Shown here piece by piece: positions 36,998 through 49,528 of a stretch of DNA of 64,000 nucleotides; the first letter of the stretch is position 1; the number at the start of each line of letters is the position of its first letter. Position numbers and translations under genes: made by a program. Below the pieces are notes generated by a model. That model searched no databases. It was not told the DNA's origin and worked only from the letters and a program-made list of their open reading frames with translations. The stretch is from Chakrabartyella piscis. Lineage in GTDB: Bacteria > Bacillota > Clostridia > Lachnospirales > Anaerotignaceae. The stretch covers positions 868,001-932,000 of the forward strand of contig CP092441.1 in the NCBI GenBank assembly GCA_030067835.1, given 5' to 3'.

Positions 36998-37762
36998 TCA
37001 ACGCAATTCATTACGCAAACGTTTCTTTACATCCCAAACAAATTCAGCCAATTCCAAAATACGCCTTCTACCCATACGTGTCACAGGTGCAGAAATGCTA
37101 ATTGCATAGTTTGGTTGATTTTGATAATTGGAAATGGCAACTGCAATGCAACGTACACCAAGTTCATTTTCTTCCAAATCCAAAGCATATCCATTTTTGC
37201 GTACACGATCGATTTCATTCATAAAATCTTTGAAATCTACTATGGTTTGAGGTGTCAATGCACGAATATCGCTGTTGTTCCAAATCTCCTTAATGACATC
37301 ATCACCCATATTTGCCAACATTGCTTTGCCAACAGCAGAACAATACAAAGGAATGCTTTTGCCAACCTTAGAAACCAAACGTATGGAATTTTGTGTGGAT
37401 TCCATCTTATCGATATAAATTGCAGAATTTTGATCCATTTGCACCAAGTGGATGGTTTCACCGCTCAGATTGACCAATTCTTGCAAATATGGACGCACCA
37501 TAGGTATGATATTGGTTTGGTGCATAAACTGGTTGGACAGTTCACAAATACGATGGGTTAGGGTGTATTTTAGGGAGTTGTTTTCTTGTTTTGCATATCC
37601 CATATAGACCAAAGAATTCAAAATACGGTGCATGGTACTTTTATTTAAGCCTAGTGTTTGGCTCAACTCCATGAGACTCATAGGAGGACAAGTTGCAAGA
37701 AGTTCCAAAGTTTGAAATAGGCGATCTGCTACTTGAATGGGATTTTCAGTTGGTTCTTTCAT
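36998..37762 (-). CDS. IclR-family transcriptional regulator (KdgR-like)
   Basis: A 254-aa regulator with an N-terminal winged helix (MSLMELSQTLGLNKSTMHRILNSL) and a C-terminal IclR ligand-binding domain (LPLYCSAVGKAMLA-type segment, IDFKDFMNEIDRVRKNGYA, ELGVRCIAVAI). It is divergent from the KDG operon at 37993. The paired palindromes at 37892-37925 are the likely operator, with KDG or a related keto acid as inducer. It matches the common KdgR role of IclR proteins in Firmicutes. Confidence 0.88.
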   Translation of the reverse strand: MKEPTENPIQVADRLFQTLELLATCPPMSLMELSQTLGLNKSTMHRILNSLVYMGYAKQENNSLKYTLTHRICELSNQFMHQTNIIPMVRPYLQELVNLSGETIHLVQMDQNSAIYIDKMESTQNSIRLVSKVGKSIPLYCSAVGKAMLANMGDDVIKEIWNNSDIRALTPQTIVDFKDFMNEIDRVRKNGYALDLEENELGVRCIAVAISNYQNQPNYAISISAPVTRMGRRRILELAEFVWDVKKRLRNELR

Positions 37763-37848
37763 AAGACATACCTACTTTCTATTGTAAAAATGCCGATTGG
37801 AGTGGTGTTTTGTTATATGTGAATATCCACAAAAATGCTGGATTCGTC

Positions 37849-37876
37849 TTGACAAAAATAAATAGATTGCTATAAT
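37849..37876 (+). promoter_or_regulatory. Promoter of the KDG operon
   Basis: Consensus TTGACA (37849-37854), 16-base spacer, consensus TATAAT (37871-37876). Confidence 0.8.
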
Positions 37877-37891
37877 AAAGGTATAAAGTCC

Positions 37892-37925
37892 ATATTACGA
37901 AATATAGTTTCATATTATGGAATAT
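37892..37925. promoter_or_regulatory. Twin operators, probably for the IclR regulator
   Basis: Two palindromes with the same arms, ATATT-N4-AATAT at 37892-37905 and 37912-37925, are 20 bp apart centre to centre (about two helical turns). They lie just downstream of the -10 box, where bound protein would block polymerase. They can also be read as YTYCATATTAYGRAA repeats. Confidence 0.6.
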
Positions 37926-37992
37926 ATCAATAGAATAGCAGAAAAAAGTTATTTTGTAAAGGCATAAATGAAAAAAATTAAGGAGGAAACAA

Positions 37993-38952
37993 ATGAATTC
38001 GATTTTAAAGGAAATTGGAAAAATTGGTATTGTTCCTGTAGTGGTTTTGCAAGATCCAAAAGAAGCAGAACCTTTGGCAGGTGCCCTTTGCAGAGGTGGA
38101 ATTCCATGTGCAGAAGTGACATTTAGAACAGATGCAGCAGAAGAATCCATTCGTATCATTTCTGAAAAATATCCAGAAATGCTTGTGGGTGCTGGTACAG
38201 TTTTGACAACAGAACAAGTGGATAGAGCAGTTGCAGCAGGTGCAAAATTCATTGTAAGTCCTGGTTTGAATCCAGATGTGGCTTCTTACTGTATCGAAAA
38301 GGATGTTCCAATTGTTCCAGGTTGTGCAACTCCATCTGAAGTGGAAAAAGCAGTTGGACTTGGTTTGGAAGTTGTCAAATTCTTCCCAGCAGAAGCAGCA
38401 GGCGGCTTGAATATGATCAAATCTATGGCAGCTCCTTATACAAAAATGAAATTTATGCCTACTGGTGGCATCAATGCAAAAAATCTCAATCAATATCTTG
38501 CTTTTGATAAAATTGTTGCTTGTGGTGGTAGCTGGATGGTCAGTGGTGATTTGGTGAAAGCAGGAGCATTTGATCAAATTGAAGCTTTGAGTGCTGAAGC
38601 AATGCAAAACATGCTTGGATTTGAATTGAAACACGTTGGCATCAATGCGCCTAATGTTGGAGAAGCAAATGGAATTGCAGACCAATTTACCAATGCATTT
38701 GGCTTTGCAAAAAAAGAAGGCAATAGTTCTATTTTTGCAGGCAATTTGATTGAAGTGATGAAAGAACCATACCTTGGTCAAATGGGACATATTGCAATTG
38801 GCACCAATAGTATCGAAAGAGCAGAATATTTCTTGGCGAAAAAAGGCTTTACAGTGCAAGAAGAAACCAGAAAACCAGCAACAGGTAAAACCAAAGCAAT
38901 CTACTTGACCAATGAGTTTGGTGGCTTTGCAATTCACTTGTTGCAAAAATAA
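37993..38952 (+). CDS. KDPG/KHG aldolase fused to a C-terminal VOC-like domain
   Basis: 319 aa. Residues about 1-210 are a class I 2-keto-3-deoxy-6-phosphogluconate / 4-hydroxy-2-ketoglutarate aldolase (GIPCAEVTFRTD with the Glu, SPGLNPDVASYC, VVKFFPAEAAGG with the Schiff-base Lys, MPTGGI). It splits KDPG into pyruvate and glyceraldehyde 3-phosphate. Residues about 213-319 resemble a VOC (glyoxalase-like) module (LKHVGINAPNVGEAN, MGHIAIGTNSIERAEYFL, GFAIHLLQK). The classical aldolase is about 210 aa, so the tail is an added domain of unknown job. The RBS is AAGGAGG. Confidence 0.88.
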   Translation: MNSILKEIGKIGIVPVVVLQDPKEAEPLAGALCRGGIPCAEVTFRTDAAEESIRIISEKYPEMLVGAGTVLTTEQVDRAVAAGAKFIVSPGLNPDVASYCIEKDVPIVPGCATPSEVEKAVGLGLEVVKFFPAEAAGGLNMIKSMAAPYTKMKFMPTGGINAKNLNQYLAFDKIVACGGSWMVSGDLVKAGAFDQIEALSAEAMQNMLGFELKHVGINAPNVGEANGIADQFTNAFGFAKKEGNSSIFAGNLIEVMKEPYLGQMGHIAIGTNSIERAEYFLAKKGFTVQEETRKPATGKTKAIYLTNEFGGFAIHLLQK

Positions 38953-39009
38953 AAATGTATCAATAAGTTACATATCATATCAATCAACTATATTAGGAGG
39001 AATAAAATT

Positions 39010-40041
39010 ATGGCTAAAGTTGTAACTATGGGTGAAATCATGCTTCGTCTTTCTACACCAAACCACGAAAAATACATCCAAGCAGATGCGTTTGATGTTG
39101 TTTACGGTGGTGGAGAAGCAAACGTTGCAGTATCCCTTGCAAATTATGGACACGATGTAGAGTTTGTAACAAAAATCCCTAAAAATCCAATTGGTGATTG
39201 TGCAATTGCGGAACTTCGCAAAATGAATGTAGGCACAAAATGTATCGCTAGAGGTGGCGAACGTTTGGGCATTTATTTCTTGGAAACAGGCGCTGCAATG
39301 AGAGCATCTAACGTAGTATACGATAGAGCAAATTCTTCCATTGCTACAGCTGTTGCAGAAGATTTTGATTTTGATGCGATTTTTGCTGATGCTGATTGGT
39401 TCCACTTTACAGGAATTACACCAGCAGTCAGTGACGCAGCAGCAGAACTCACAGAAGTTGCTTTGAAAGCAGCAAAAAAAGCAGGCATTACTGTTTCTGT
39501 AGACTTGAACTTCCGTAAAAAACTTTGGACTTCTGAAAAAGCACAAAAAGTTATGAGCAATTTGATGCAATACGTAGATGTTTGTATCGGTAACGAAGAA
39601 GATGCTGAAAAGGTATTGGGCTTCAAAGCTGGTGAAACAGATGTAACCAGTGGTGAATTGGATTTGGCTGCTTATGAAGATATCTTCAAACAAATGGTAG
39701 ACAAATTTGGCTTCAAATATGTGATCAGTTCCTTGCGTGTAAGTCATTCTGCATCTGACAATGGCTGGTCTGCTTGTAGCTACGATAGCGCAGCAGGCAA
39801 ATTCTATCACTCCAAAGAATATCGTATCACTCCAATCATTGATCGTGTTGGTGGTGGCGATTCCTTTGCTGGTGGTGTTGTTTCTGGTCTTGTAGAAGGC
39901 AAAACAATGGAAGAAGCTTTGGAATTTGGTGTGGCTGCATCTGCATTGAAACATACAATTGCTGGCGATTTCAACTTGGTATCCAGAGCAGAAGTAGAAA
40001 CTCTTATGGGTGGAGACGGTTCTGGTCGTGTACAAAGATAA
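39010..40041 (+). CDS. kdgK: 2-keto-3-deoxygluconate kinase (PfkB family)
   Basis: A 343-aa ribokinase-type sugar kinase. The start MGEIMLRLSTPNHEKYIQAD, the GGGEANVAVSLAN substrate loop and DRVGGGDSFAGGVVSG with the catalytic Asp match KDG kinases. It phosphorylates KDG to KDPG for the aldolase encoded just before it. Expressed with the aldolase from the promoter at 37849 under IclR control. A strong terminator follows. Confidence 0.88.
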   Translation: MAKVVTMGEIMLRLSTPNHEKYIQADAFDVVYGGGEANVAVSLANYGHDVEFVTKIPKNPIGDCAIAELRKMNVGTKCIARGGERLGIYFLETGAAMRASNVVYDRANSSIATAVAEDFDFDAIFADADWFHFTGITPAVSDAAAELTEVALKAAKKAGITVSVDLNFRKKLWTSEKAQKVMSNLMQYVDVCIGNEEDAEKVLGFKAGETDVTSGELDLAAYEDIFKQMVDKFGFKYVISSLRVSHSASDNGWSACSYDSAAGKFYHSKEYRITPIIDRVGGGDSFAGGVVSGLVEGKTMEEALEFGVAASALKHTIAGDFNLVSRAEVETLMGGDGSGRVQR

Positions 40042-40063
40042 GAAAAATAAATAGGAATTCAAA

Positions 40064-40105
40064 TAAAAAAAGTGTGATACTGAGAAATCGGTACCACACT
40101 TTTTT
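40064..40105 (+). terminator. Terminator of the KDG operon (bidirectional)
   Basis: AAAAAAAGTGTGATAC and GTACCACACTTTTTT pair with one mismatch. A-run and T-run flank the stem, so it may also serve the minus-strand gene at 40135. Confidence 0.75.
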
Positions 40106-40134
40106 GTTTAGGTAACATAGAATAACCTTAAATC

Positions 40135-40305
40135 TTAAATAATATTGTTCTTTTCCAGCCATGCTTGTAGAAAGTAGAGTATAGCAGTTAAAAGAAAGAA
40201 AATTAATCGATAGAGCAGATTCCAATGAAAGAGTACGGAATATAAAGCACCTAAAGACGATAAGAAAACAATAAAACTAAGTATTATTTGAGTAGGTCGA
40301 TTCAT
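40135..40305 (-). CDS. Small two-helix membrane protein, unknown function
   Basis: A 56-aa protein starting at the ATG at 40305, 5 bases after a GGAGG RBS (complement of 40311-40316). Two hydrophobic helices are visible (ILSFIVFLSSLGALYSVLF and LIFFLLTAILYFLQAWL), with a short basic N-terminus and a charged end KNN. I do not recognise a family. It lies downstream of the lipoprotein gene and the decayed tail at 40432-40595, and could be co-transcribed with them. Confidence 0.6.
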   Translation of the reverse strand: MNRPTQIILSFIVFLSSLGALYSVLFHWNLLYRLIFFLLTAILYFLQAWLEKNNII

Positions 40306-40431
40306 AATAAGCCTCCAATTAATTTCGAAAGAGCATCTCAAGATACATATGATTTGCAAATGAACAATCAAGTAAAGCATAGAGATTTGCTTATACAGGT
40401 AGAGATATAACTGTAGTATATGCTTCTATAT

Positions 40432-40595
40432 TCAATACACAATTTGAGAAACCACTCCGTTTTCTTCAGATAGACACATAGACTGATTGCCATCATACGT
40501 AGCAGACCAAGGAGCCCTTTTTGGTCAGCACAAAGATTGATAAAAGCAACATTTTTGGAATGCTGTACCACCAGAGAATACACTTCTTTGGTGTT
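40432..40595 (-). pseudogene. Decayed coding tail continuing from the lipoprotein gene
   Basis: After the lipoprotein stop (TAA, complement of 40596-40598) the same frame continues as protein-like sequence (KEVYSLVVQHSKNVAFINL). It then shifts frame at an AAAAAGGG run near 40516-40523 and continues as APWSATYDGNQSMC to VVSQIVY and a TGA (complement of 40432-40434). The end mirrors the intact lipoprotein end (TWVRTSDGNQGLN to VVTELRY). So this is either a lost C-terminal extension or the remains of a paralogue joined by recombination. Confidence 0.5.
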
Positions 40596-41729
40596 TTATG
40601 GGTAACGAAGTTCGGTTACAACATCATTTTTGGTGATAATATTCAGTCCTTGGTTTCCATCACTGGTGCGAACCCAAGTATCTGTATTTGTTTCTTCATC
40701 AACAAGAGCTGGTTGACCATAAACACGTATGACATCTTCTTCGCTATCTCCGATGCCAATGAATCTCGGGGTGTAAAAGTCAGGAGAGGATGTGAATGTT
40801 TTTGAGGTATAAAAGCCGCCAAATTCAGGCAAATATGTATCATTTTGATGATCCCAGACTCTTGTCAATACAAAATATAGACTGGTGTCTTCTGTTTCGA
40901 CCAAGATAAAAGTTCGCTCTATGTTTTCTTCGATTTCTGTGATATAGGGAATCCATTTTTCCAACATAGATAGCGTGATTCGACCATCACCGATTAAGTT
41001 TCCAGAGGATGGATCTAGATAGTAGAGTTCCCAATCGAAGCTATATCCATAATAAAATTCTTTTCCATATTCGGGATATTCGCTTAAATCGTGTCCCCAA
41101 ATAAAACGACAATCATGTTCTTGGCTATAGGCAAATAGGTTTGAAAGAAATTGTGCAGTGTCGACTTTAATGGATAATCCTCCAAAGTAAGAATCATCTT
41201 TTTCTGCATAAATTGTACAAGGATATTCTTCACCATTGATGAAAATTGTATTTTTGTTGCAGAAAATTTCAATAAAGATACCTTCTTTTTCCATTGTCAC
41301 ATAGGATTGATCTTCTGAAACTGTAAATGAAAGTCCACTATAGTAGCAAAAACTTTCATTTGGACTGTTTTCTTTTTCGGTTTTGGGATTCAAAGCCATT
41401 TTCCTTACATATGCAATAGAACCATCATCAGGTAAAATATCCTTTCCAATTTCCCATATATCTTCAGGTGTCAAGTTGTTTGCATCCACCACAACACCAG
41501 TGGAAAGGGTGACAAAATCGTTTTCTGGAATGGAATCTTCTGTTTTTTCTTCTATCACATCATCTACAATAGGTTCATCCGTAATATCAGATACCATATC
41601 CGTTTGCGTGACAGAAACATCTTCGGTAATTGTTGATTCTACAGTCGTTTCAGCTTCGCCACATCCAGTGGCAACACAAATGGAAAATAATACTATCCAT
41701 GAACATAAAAGCAGTTTTTTGAATCCCAT
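40596..41729 (-). CDS. Surface lipoprotein with BamE/SmpA-like C-terminus, unknown function
   Basis: A 377-aa exported lipoprotein: signal peptide with lipobox VATGC (Cys23), a Thr/Glu/Asp-rich linker to about residue 75, then a globular region. The last 60 residues (GIGDSEEDVIRVYGQPALV, then TWVRTSDGNQGLN and NDVVTELRY) have the pattern of a SmpA/BamE-type small beta domain: G-D/x-S-x-x-x-V-x-x-x-Y-G-x-P. No enzyme motif is seen. It is divergent from the gene at 41923, which also encodes a surface protein. The promoter is at 41802-41830. Confidence 0.7.
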   Translation of the reverse strand: MGFKKLLLCSWIVLFSICVATGCGEAETTVESTITEDVSVTQTDMVSDITDEPIVDDVIEEKTEDSIPENDFVTLSTGVVVDANNLTPEDIWEIGKDILPDDGSIAYVRKMALNPKTEKENSPNESFCYYSGLSFTVSEDQSYVTMEKEGIFIEIFCNKNTIFINGEEYPCTIYAEKDDSYFGGLSIKVDTAQFLSNLFAYSQEHDCRFIWGHDLSEYPEYGKEFYYGYSFDWELYYLDPSSGNLIGDGRITLSMLEKWIPYITEIEENIERTFILVETEDTSLYFVLTRVWDHQNDTYLPEFGGFYTSKTFTSSPDFYTPRFIGIGDSEEDVIRVYGQPALVDEETNTDTWVRTSDGNQGLNIITKNDVVTELRYP

Positions 41730-41801
41730 AGCAAAACCTCCTAGTTAAATTCTGATTTGAATTTTATTGTGATGAAACTGTGATTACAAGTTTTTGCTAT
41801 C

Positions 41802-41830
41802 AGTATATTCTTATATATGTGATTTGTCAA
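41802..41830 (-). promoter_or_regulatory. Promoter of the lipoprotein gene
   Basis: Minus-strand TTGACA (complement of 41825-41830), 17-base spacer, TATACT (complement of 41802-41807). Confidence 0.75.
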
Positions 41831-41922
41831 ATAGGCAAAATAGGTGTTTTATTATGGGTATTACCATAGATTTTTTGAGTCAATTATGATATGATTGTGA
41901 TATATATTATGGAGGGTTTATT

Positions 41923-42780
41923 ATGAAAAAAATAGTGGTGGCACTCACAATTACAGTAGTTGGTCTTTGCTTCAATATAGTCCAATATCAGAAAATAGAG
42001 CAATTACAAGAGCAGTATGAAATTGCAATAGAAAATCAAGTTTTGCAAATAAAAAATGATGATTTGGCTGAAGTGGAATCTGTCAAAGAGAGCGTTGCAT
42101 TGAAAGGTGATATGCCGATTTATGTACACGCAACTGCACAAGATTATTATGATGGAGATACAGAGTATTATAACTTTTCGGTGGTTGGACCATTGGCAAT
42201 GCTGACTGGAAATTATACAAATCAGGAGAATAATCACTCTGTGGAAGTTATTGGAGAAAAAGGTGAGTATTTTACAAAAATATTCATAGAAGGATATATA
42301 CCCACATGGTATATCAGAGGTGTTGACGATACAGAAAGCATTGAAAAATTGCCTTCTGAAGAAAAATATATGATTGTAGATGATGCGGTATATTTTGGGG
42401 CAAGTGAAACTTCAGGCATTGCAGCACATCTTTTCTGTGGAGATGCAGTAGAAGTTATAGGGGAATATGAAGATTGGTATTATATCAAACAGATGGATGA
42501 TATGTCGGTGTTTTCTTCGGAAATGTGGGTAAAAAAGGAAAGTGTAGGGGATTTTGAAGCTCTAGAAAGTAAAGTGGATACGTTGCTTGGTGTGGATGTG
42601 AAATTGTTAGAAGGAACCACTGTGGCGTATGGTGATTTTGCAGAAAACGAAACATTTGTATTGGAAAAAACTAGAATAGGATATATTTTTGATGAAGATG
42701 AGCTGTATTATTATGTGAGCTTTCCTGGTACAGAGTTATTGACTGTATGTAAAGAAGGTGTGCAGTTTATAGGAAAATAA
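41923..42780 (+). CDS. Membrane-anchored surface protein with SH3-like region, unknown function
   Basis: 285 aa. An N-terminal membrane anchor or signal (VVALTITVVGLCFNIVQ) is followed by a short coiled coil (EQLQEQYEIAIENQVLQ). A central domain of unknown type comes next, and a segment around residues 145-210 with the spacing of a bacterial SH3 domain (AAHLFCGDAVEVIGEYEDWYYIK, MWVKKE). No catalytic motif is visible. It is divergent from the lipoprotein gene, so the two may respond to the same signal. A terminator follows. Confidence 0.65.
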   Translation: MKKIVVALTITVVGLCFNIVQYQKIEQLQEQYEIAIENQVLQIKNDDLAEVESVKESVALKGDMPIYVHATAQDYYDGDTEYYNFSVVGPLAMLTGNYTNQENNHSVEVIGEKGEYFTKIFIEGYIPTWYIRGVDDTESIEKLPSEEKYMIVDDAVYFGASETSGIAAHLFCGDAVEVIGEYEDWYYIKQMDDMSVFSSEMWVKKESVGDFEALESKVDTLLGVDVKLLEGTTVAYGDFAENETFVLEKTRIGYIFDEDELYYYVSFPGTELLTVCKEGVQFIGK

Positions 42781-42792
42781 AGAATGAGAAAG

Positions 42793-42822
42793 GTGTGGTA
42801 GATTTATTTACTGCACTTTTTT
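42793..42822 (+). terminator. Terminator after the SH3-like surface protein gene
   Basis: GTGTGGTA (42793-42800) pairs with TACTGCAC (42809-42816), two G-T pairs, then T6. Confidence 0.7.
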
Positions 42823-43059
42823 AATGTGATTTTTGTGTCATTGGTGTGAAAATAGTGGAAGATGTTTATAATAAATGGAAAATGCTTAAAACATTGACTG
42901 TTTTTAGAATATGAGTTGATATTGTATAGAGTTAGAATTTTGTAGGAGTTTCTACTATATAATGGGGATATAGAAATGAGTATTTTAAGGTAAATTATCC
43001 AGTTATTGGAATAGGATATACTAGTGAAATAGAAGGGAATTGTCAGAATTTAAAAGTTT

Positions 43060-43110
43060 TTGAAAATAAATGAAAAAAAGTGTTGACAATTCCCAGAAAG
43101 CGTGTATAAT
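43060..43110 (+). promoter_or_regulatory. rRNA operon promoter P1 with UP-like A-tract
   Basis: TTGACA (43083-43088), 16-base spacer, TATAAT (43105-43110). The A-rich string at 43060-43080 immediately upstream is shared with the rpmB promoter. Confidence 0.85.
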
Positions 43111-43223
43111 TAAACAAGTCGCTAAGAGATGCGAGGCACGGAAGTCGCAAAGAGCAACTCGACATAGCTTGATTATGAGTTTGAAAAAGCTCAAAAGAAT
43201 TTGAAAATAAACAGAAAAAGTTC

Positions 43224-43252
43224 TTGACAAGTTATGGTAAAAGTGATAAACT
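43224..43252 (+). promoter_or_regulatory. rRNA operon promoter P2
   Basis: TTGACA (43224-43229), 17-base spacer, extended -10 TGATAAACT with TAAACT at 43247-43252. An A-rich stretch similar to that of P1 precedes it. Confidence 0.75.
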
Positions 43253-43323
43253 AATATTCGCTGACAACGAAAGTTGCTGCGAAACAAGCACAAAAAACTT
43301 TCTAAAAAAAGTAAAAAAAGTGC

Positions 43324-43352
43324 TTGACAAACAAAACAAAGTTTGGTACAAT
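43324..43352 (+). promoter_or_regulatory. rRNA operon promoter P3
   Basis: TTGACA (43324-43329), 17-base spacer, TACAAT (43347-43352), preceded by A-tracts. Confidence 0.8.
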
Positions 43353-43405
43353 AATCTAGCTGCTGAAACAGCGGCAAGCAAATGTAACAAACAAAATGAA
43401 GATTG

Positions 43406-43427
43406 ATCCTTGAAAACTGAACAGTAT
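43406..43427 (+). other. 16S processing stem, left arm
   Basis: ATCCTTGAAAACTGAACAGTAT pairs with 45196-45217 across the 16S gene, giving the RNase III cleavage stem usual in Firmicutes. Confidence 0.75.
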
Positions 43428-43642
43428 GTAAAGAATAAACACAACCCATAGTCAATTCGATATCTATATGATATCAAATAAAACTAAAAGATTTTGTTGG
43501 TTTCGAAAAAACCATCACTAGCCAGATAAATTTGATTTATGCTGGTCAGATTAAACTTCTGAAATGAATAAGTGAGAAAGTATTATGCGTATTTTTCCTT
43601 CGGAAACATACTTATGAAATTTTCGAACTCGTTCAAAAATTT

Positions 43643-48374
<4,732 letters not shown>

Positions 48375-48417
48375 AAGCAATTTGGAGTCACAGAGTGACA
48401 AAAAGTCAGCAAAAGTG

Positions 48418-48446
48418 TTGACAAAATCGATAATTAATTGTACAAT
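48418..48446 (+). promoter_or_regulatory. Promoter-like sequence between 23S and 5S
   Basis: TTGACA (48418-48423), 17-base spacer, TACAAT (48441-48446); the same boxes and spacing as P3. Transcription would start near 48453 and cover 5S and seven tRNAs. Confidence 0.55.
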
Positions 48447-48505
48447 AATTCTTGTGTTCAGTTTTGAAGGTGTACTTCATAATTGAAGAAAAATCTTCAC
48501 TAGAT

Positions 48506-48624
48506 TTCCGGTGATGATGCGCTCAGGGGACACATCCGTTCCCATTCCGAACACGACGATTAAGACCTGAGCGGTCGATGATACTTGGTGGGCAGCTGCC
48601 TGGGAAAGTAGATGGTCGCCGGAA
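48506..48624 (+). rRNA. rrf: 5S ribosomal RNA
   Basis: About 119 bases. The terminal stem is TTCCGGTG / CGCCGGAA, with the conserved CCATTCCGAACACGACG loop and the GGGAAAGTAG-type 3' part. Confidence 0.95.
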
Positions 48625-48636
48625 TCAATTTAATAT

Positions 48637-48711
48637 CGGGGTGTAGCGTAGCTTGGCTAGCGCGCCTGGTTTGGGACCAGGAGGTCGCAGGTTCGAATCC
48701 TGTCACCCCGA
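48637..48711 (+). tRNA. tRNA-Pro (UGG)
   Basis: Acceptor CGGGGTG/CACCCCG, anticodon loop TTTGGGA with TGG, T-arm GGTTCGAATCC. CCA is not encoded. Confidence 0.95.
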
Positions 48712-48731
48712 TTGTTTTAAAACACACATAT

Positions 48732-48806
48732 GGTGGGTATAGCTCAGTCGGTTAGAGCGCCAGATTGTGGTCCTGGAGGTCGTGGGTTCGATCCCCATTA
48801 CCCACC
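48732..48806 (+). tRNA. tRNA-His (GUG)
   Basis: Anticodon loop ATTGTGG with GTG, T-arm GGTTCGATCC, and the extra G at -1 facing C73, the identity element of tRNA-His. Confidence 0.94.
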
Positions 48807-48825
48807 CTTAAAAAATTTCTTATAT

Positions 48826-48898
48826 GGGTCGCTAGCTCAGTTGGTAGAGCACTGGACTTTTAATCCAGGTGTCCCGGGTTCGAACCCCGGGCGACTCA
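48826..48898 (+). tRNA. tRNA-Lys (UUU)
   Basis: Acceptor GGGTCGC/GCGACTC, anticodon loop CTTTTAA with TTT. Confidence 0.95.
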
Positions 48899-48909
48899 TC
48901 TTTTATTAG

Positions 48910-48993
48910 GCAGTCGTGGCGGAATTGGCATACGCGCTAGACTAAGGATCTAGTCCGGGTTTCTGGGTAGGGGTTCAAGTCCCCTCGACTGCA
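48910..48993 (+). tRNA. tRNA-Leu (AAG)
   Basis: 84 bases with the long variable arm of tRNA-Leu. Stem CTAGA/TCTAG encloses the loop CTAAGGA, giving anticodon AAG. A34 would need deamination to inosine by a TadA-type enzyme to read CUC or CUA. Confidence 0.93.
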
Positions 48994-48999
48994 TGATAT

Positions 49000-49071
49000 G
49001 CGCGAATGGCTCAGTGGTAGAGCATCGCCTTGCCAAGGCGAGGGTCGCGAGTTCGAATCTCGTTTCGCGCT
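49000..49071 (+). tRNA. tRNA-Gly (GCC)
   Basis: Acceptor GCGCGAA/TTCGCGC, anticodon loop TTGCCAA with GCC. Confidence 0.95.
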
Positions 49072-49096
49072 TTTTATTTTTCTAAACTGGTTTTAA

Positions 49097-49168
49097 TGGG
49101 CTATCGCCAAGCGGTAAGGCACAGCACTTTGACTGCTGCATTCGTTGGTTCGAATCCAACTAGCCCAG
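49097..49168 (+). tRNA. tRNA-Gln (UUG)
   Basis: Acceptor TGGGCTA/TAGCCCA with U1-A72, anticodon loop CTTTGAC with TTG. Confidence 0.94.
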
Positions 49169-49199
49169 TTTTTTTTTATTTGTAGAGATTTTTGGTTAA

Positions 49200-49271
49200 T
49201 GGGGTATCGCCAAGCGGTAAGGCAATGGATTCTGATTCCATCATTCGCAGGTTCGAATCCTGCTACCCTAG
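49200..49271 (+). tRNA. tRNA-Gln (CUG)
   Basis: Acceptor TGGGGTA/TACCCTA (one G-U at position 2-71), anticodon loop TTCTGAT with CTG. It is a near-duplicate of the preceding tRNA-Gln body, so the two probably arose by tandem duplication. Confidence 0.93.
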
Positions 49272-49316
49272 TCTAACCGAATAAGTAAAATAGATTTTAT
49301 ATTGGTTTTGTAAACT

Positions 49317-49348
49317 ACCACTGTATTCTTCAGATGCGGTGGTTTTTT
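49317..49348 (+). terminator. Terminator of the rRNA-tRNA operon
   Basis: ACCACTG (49317-49323) pairs with CGGTGGT (49337-49343), then T6. Confidence 0.6.
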
Positions 49349-49528
49349 ATATTTAAAATAAGCCAAGATTAAAGTTGTTAAATATGAGGCATTGTTCTCG
49401 AAGTTAACAGCTTTTTTTATTTCAAAAATACCAATGAATTTGATTCAGAGAAATGGATAGATTGTTGCAGAAAATATTTATAGTGAATATAAAAATAATC
49501 AGAGTATGTATAATGATTTACCAAATTG

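Noticed and set aside
40368..40583. 71-codon minus-strand frame as a separate gene
   Set aside because: Its first third is the in-frame continuation of the lipoprotein and the rest is out of frame with the homologous tail; no RBS.
43224..43406. 60-codon frame ahead of 16S
   Set aside because: It lies in the rRNA promoter/leader region, overlaps P2 and P3 and begins at a -35 box.
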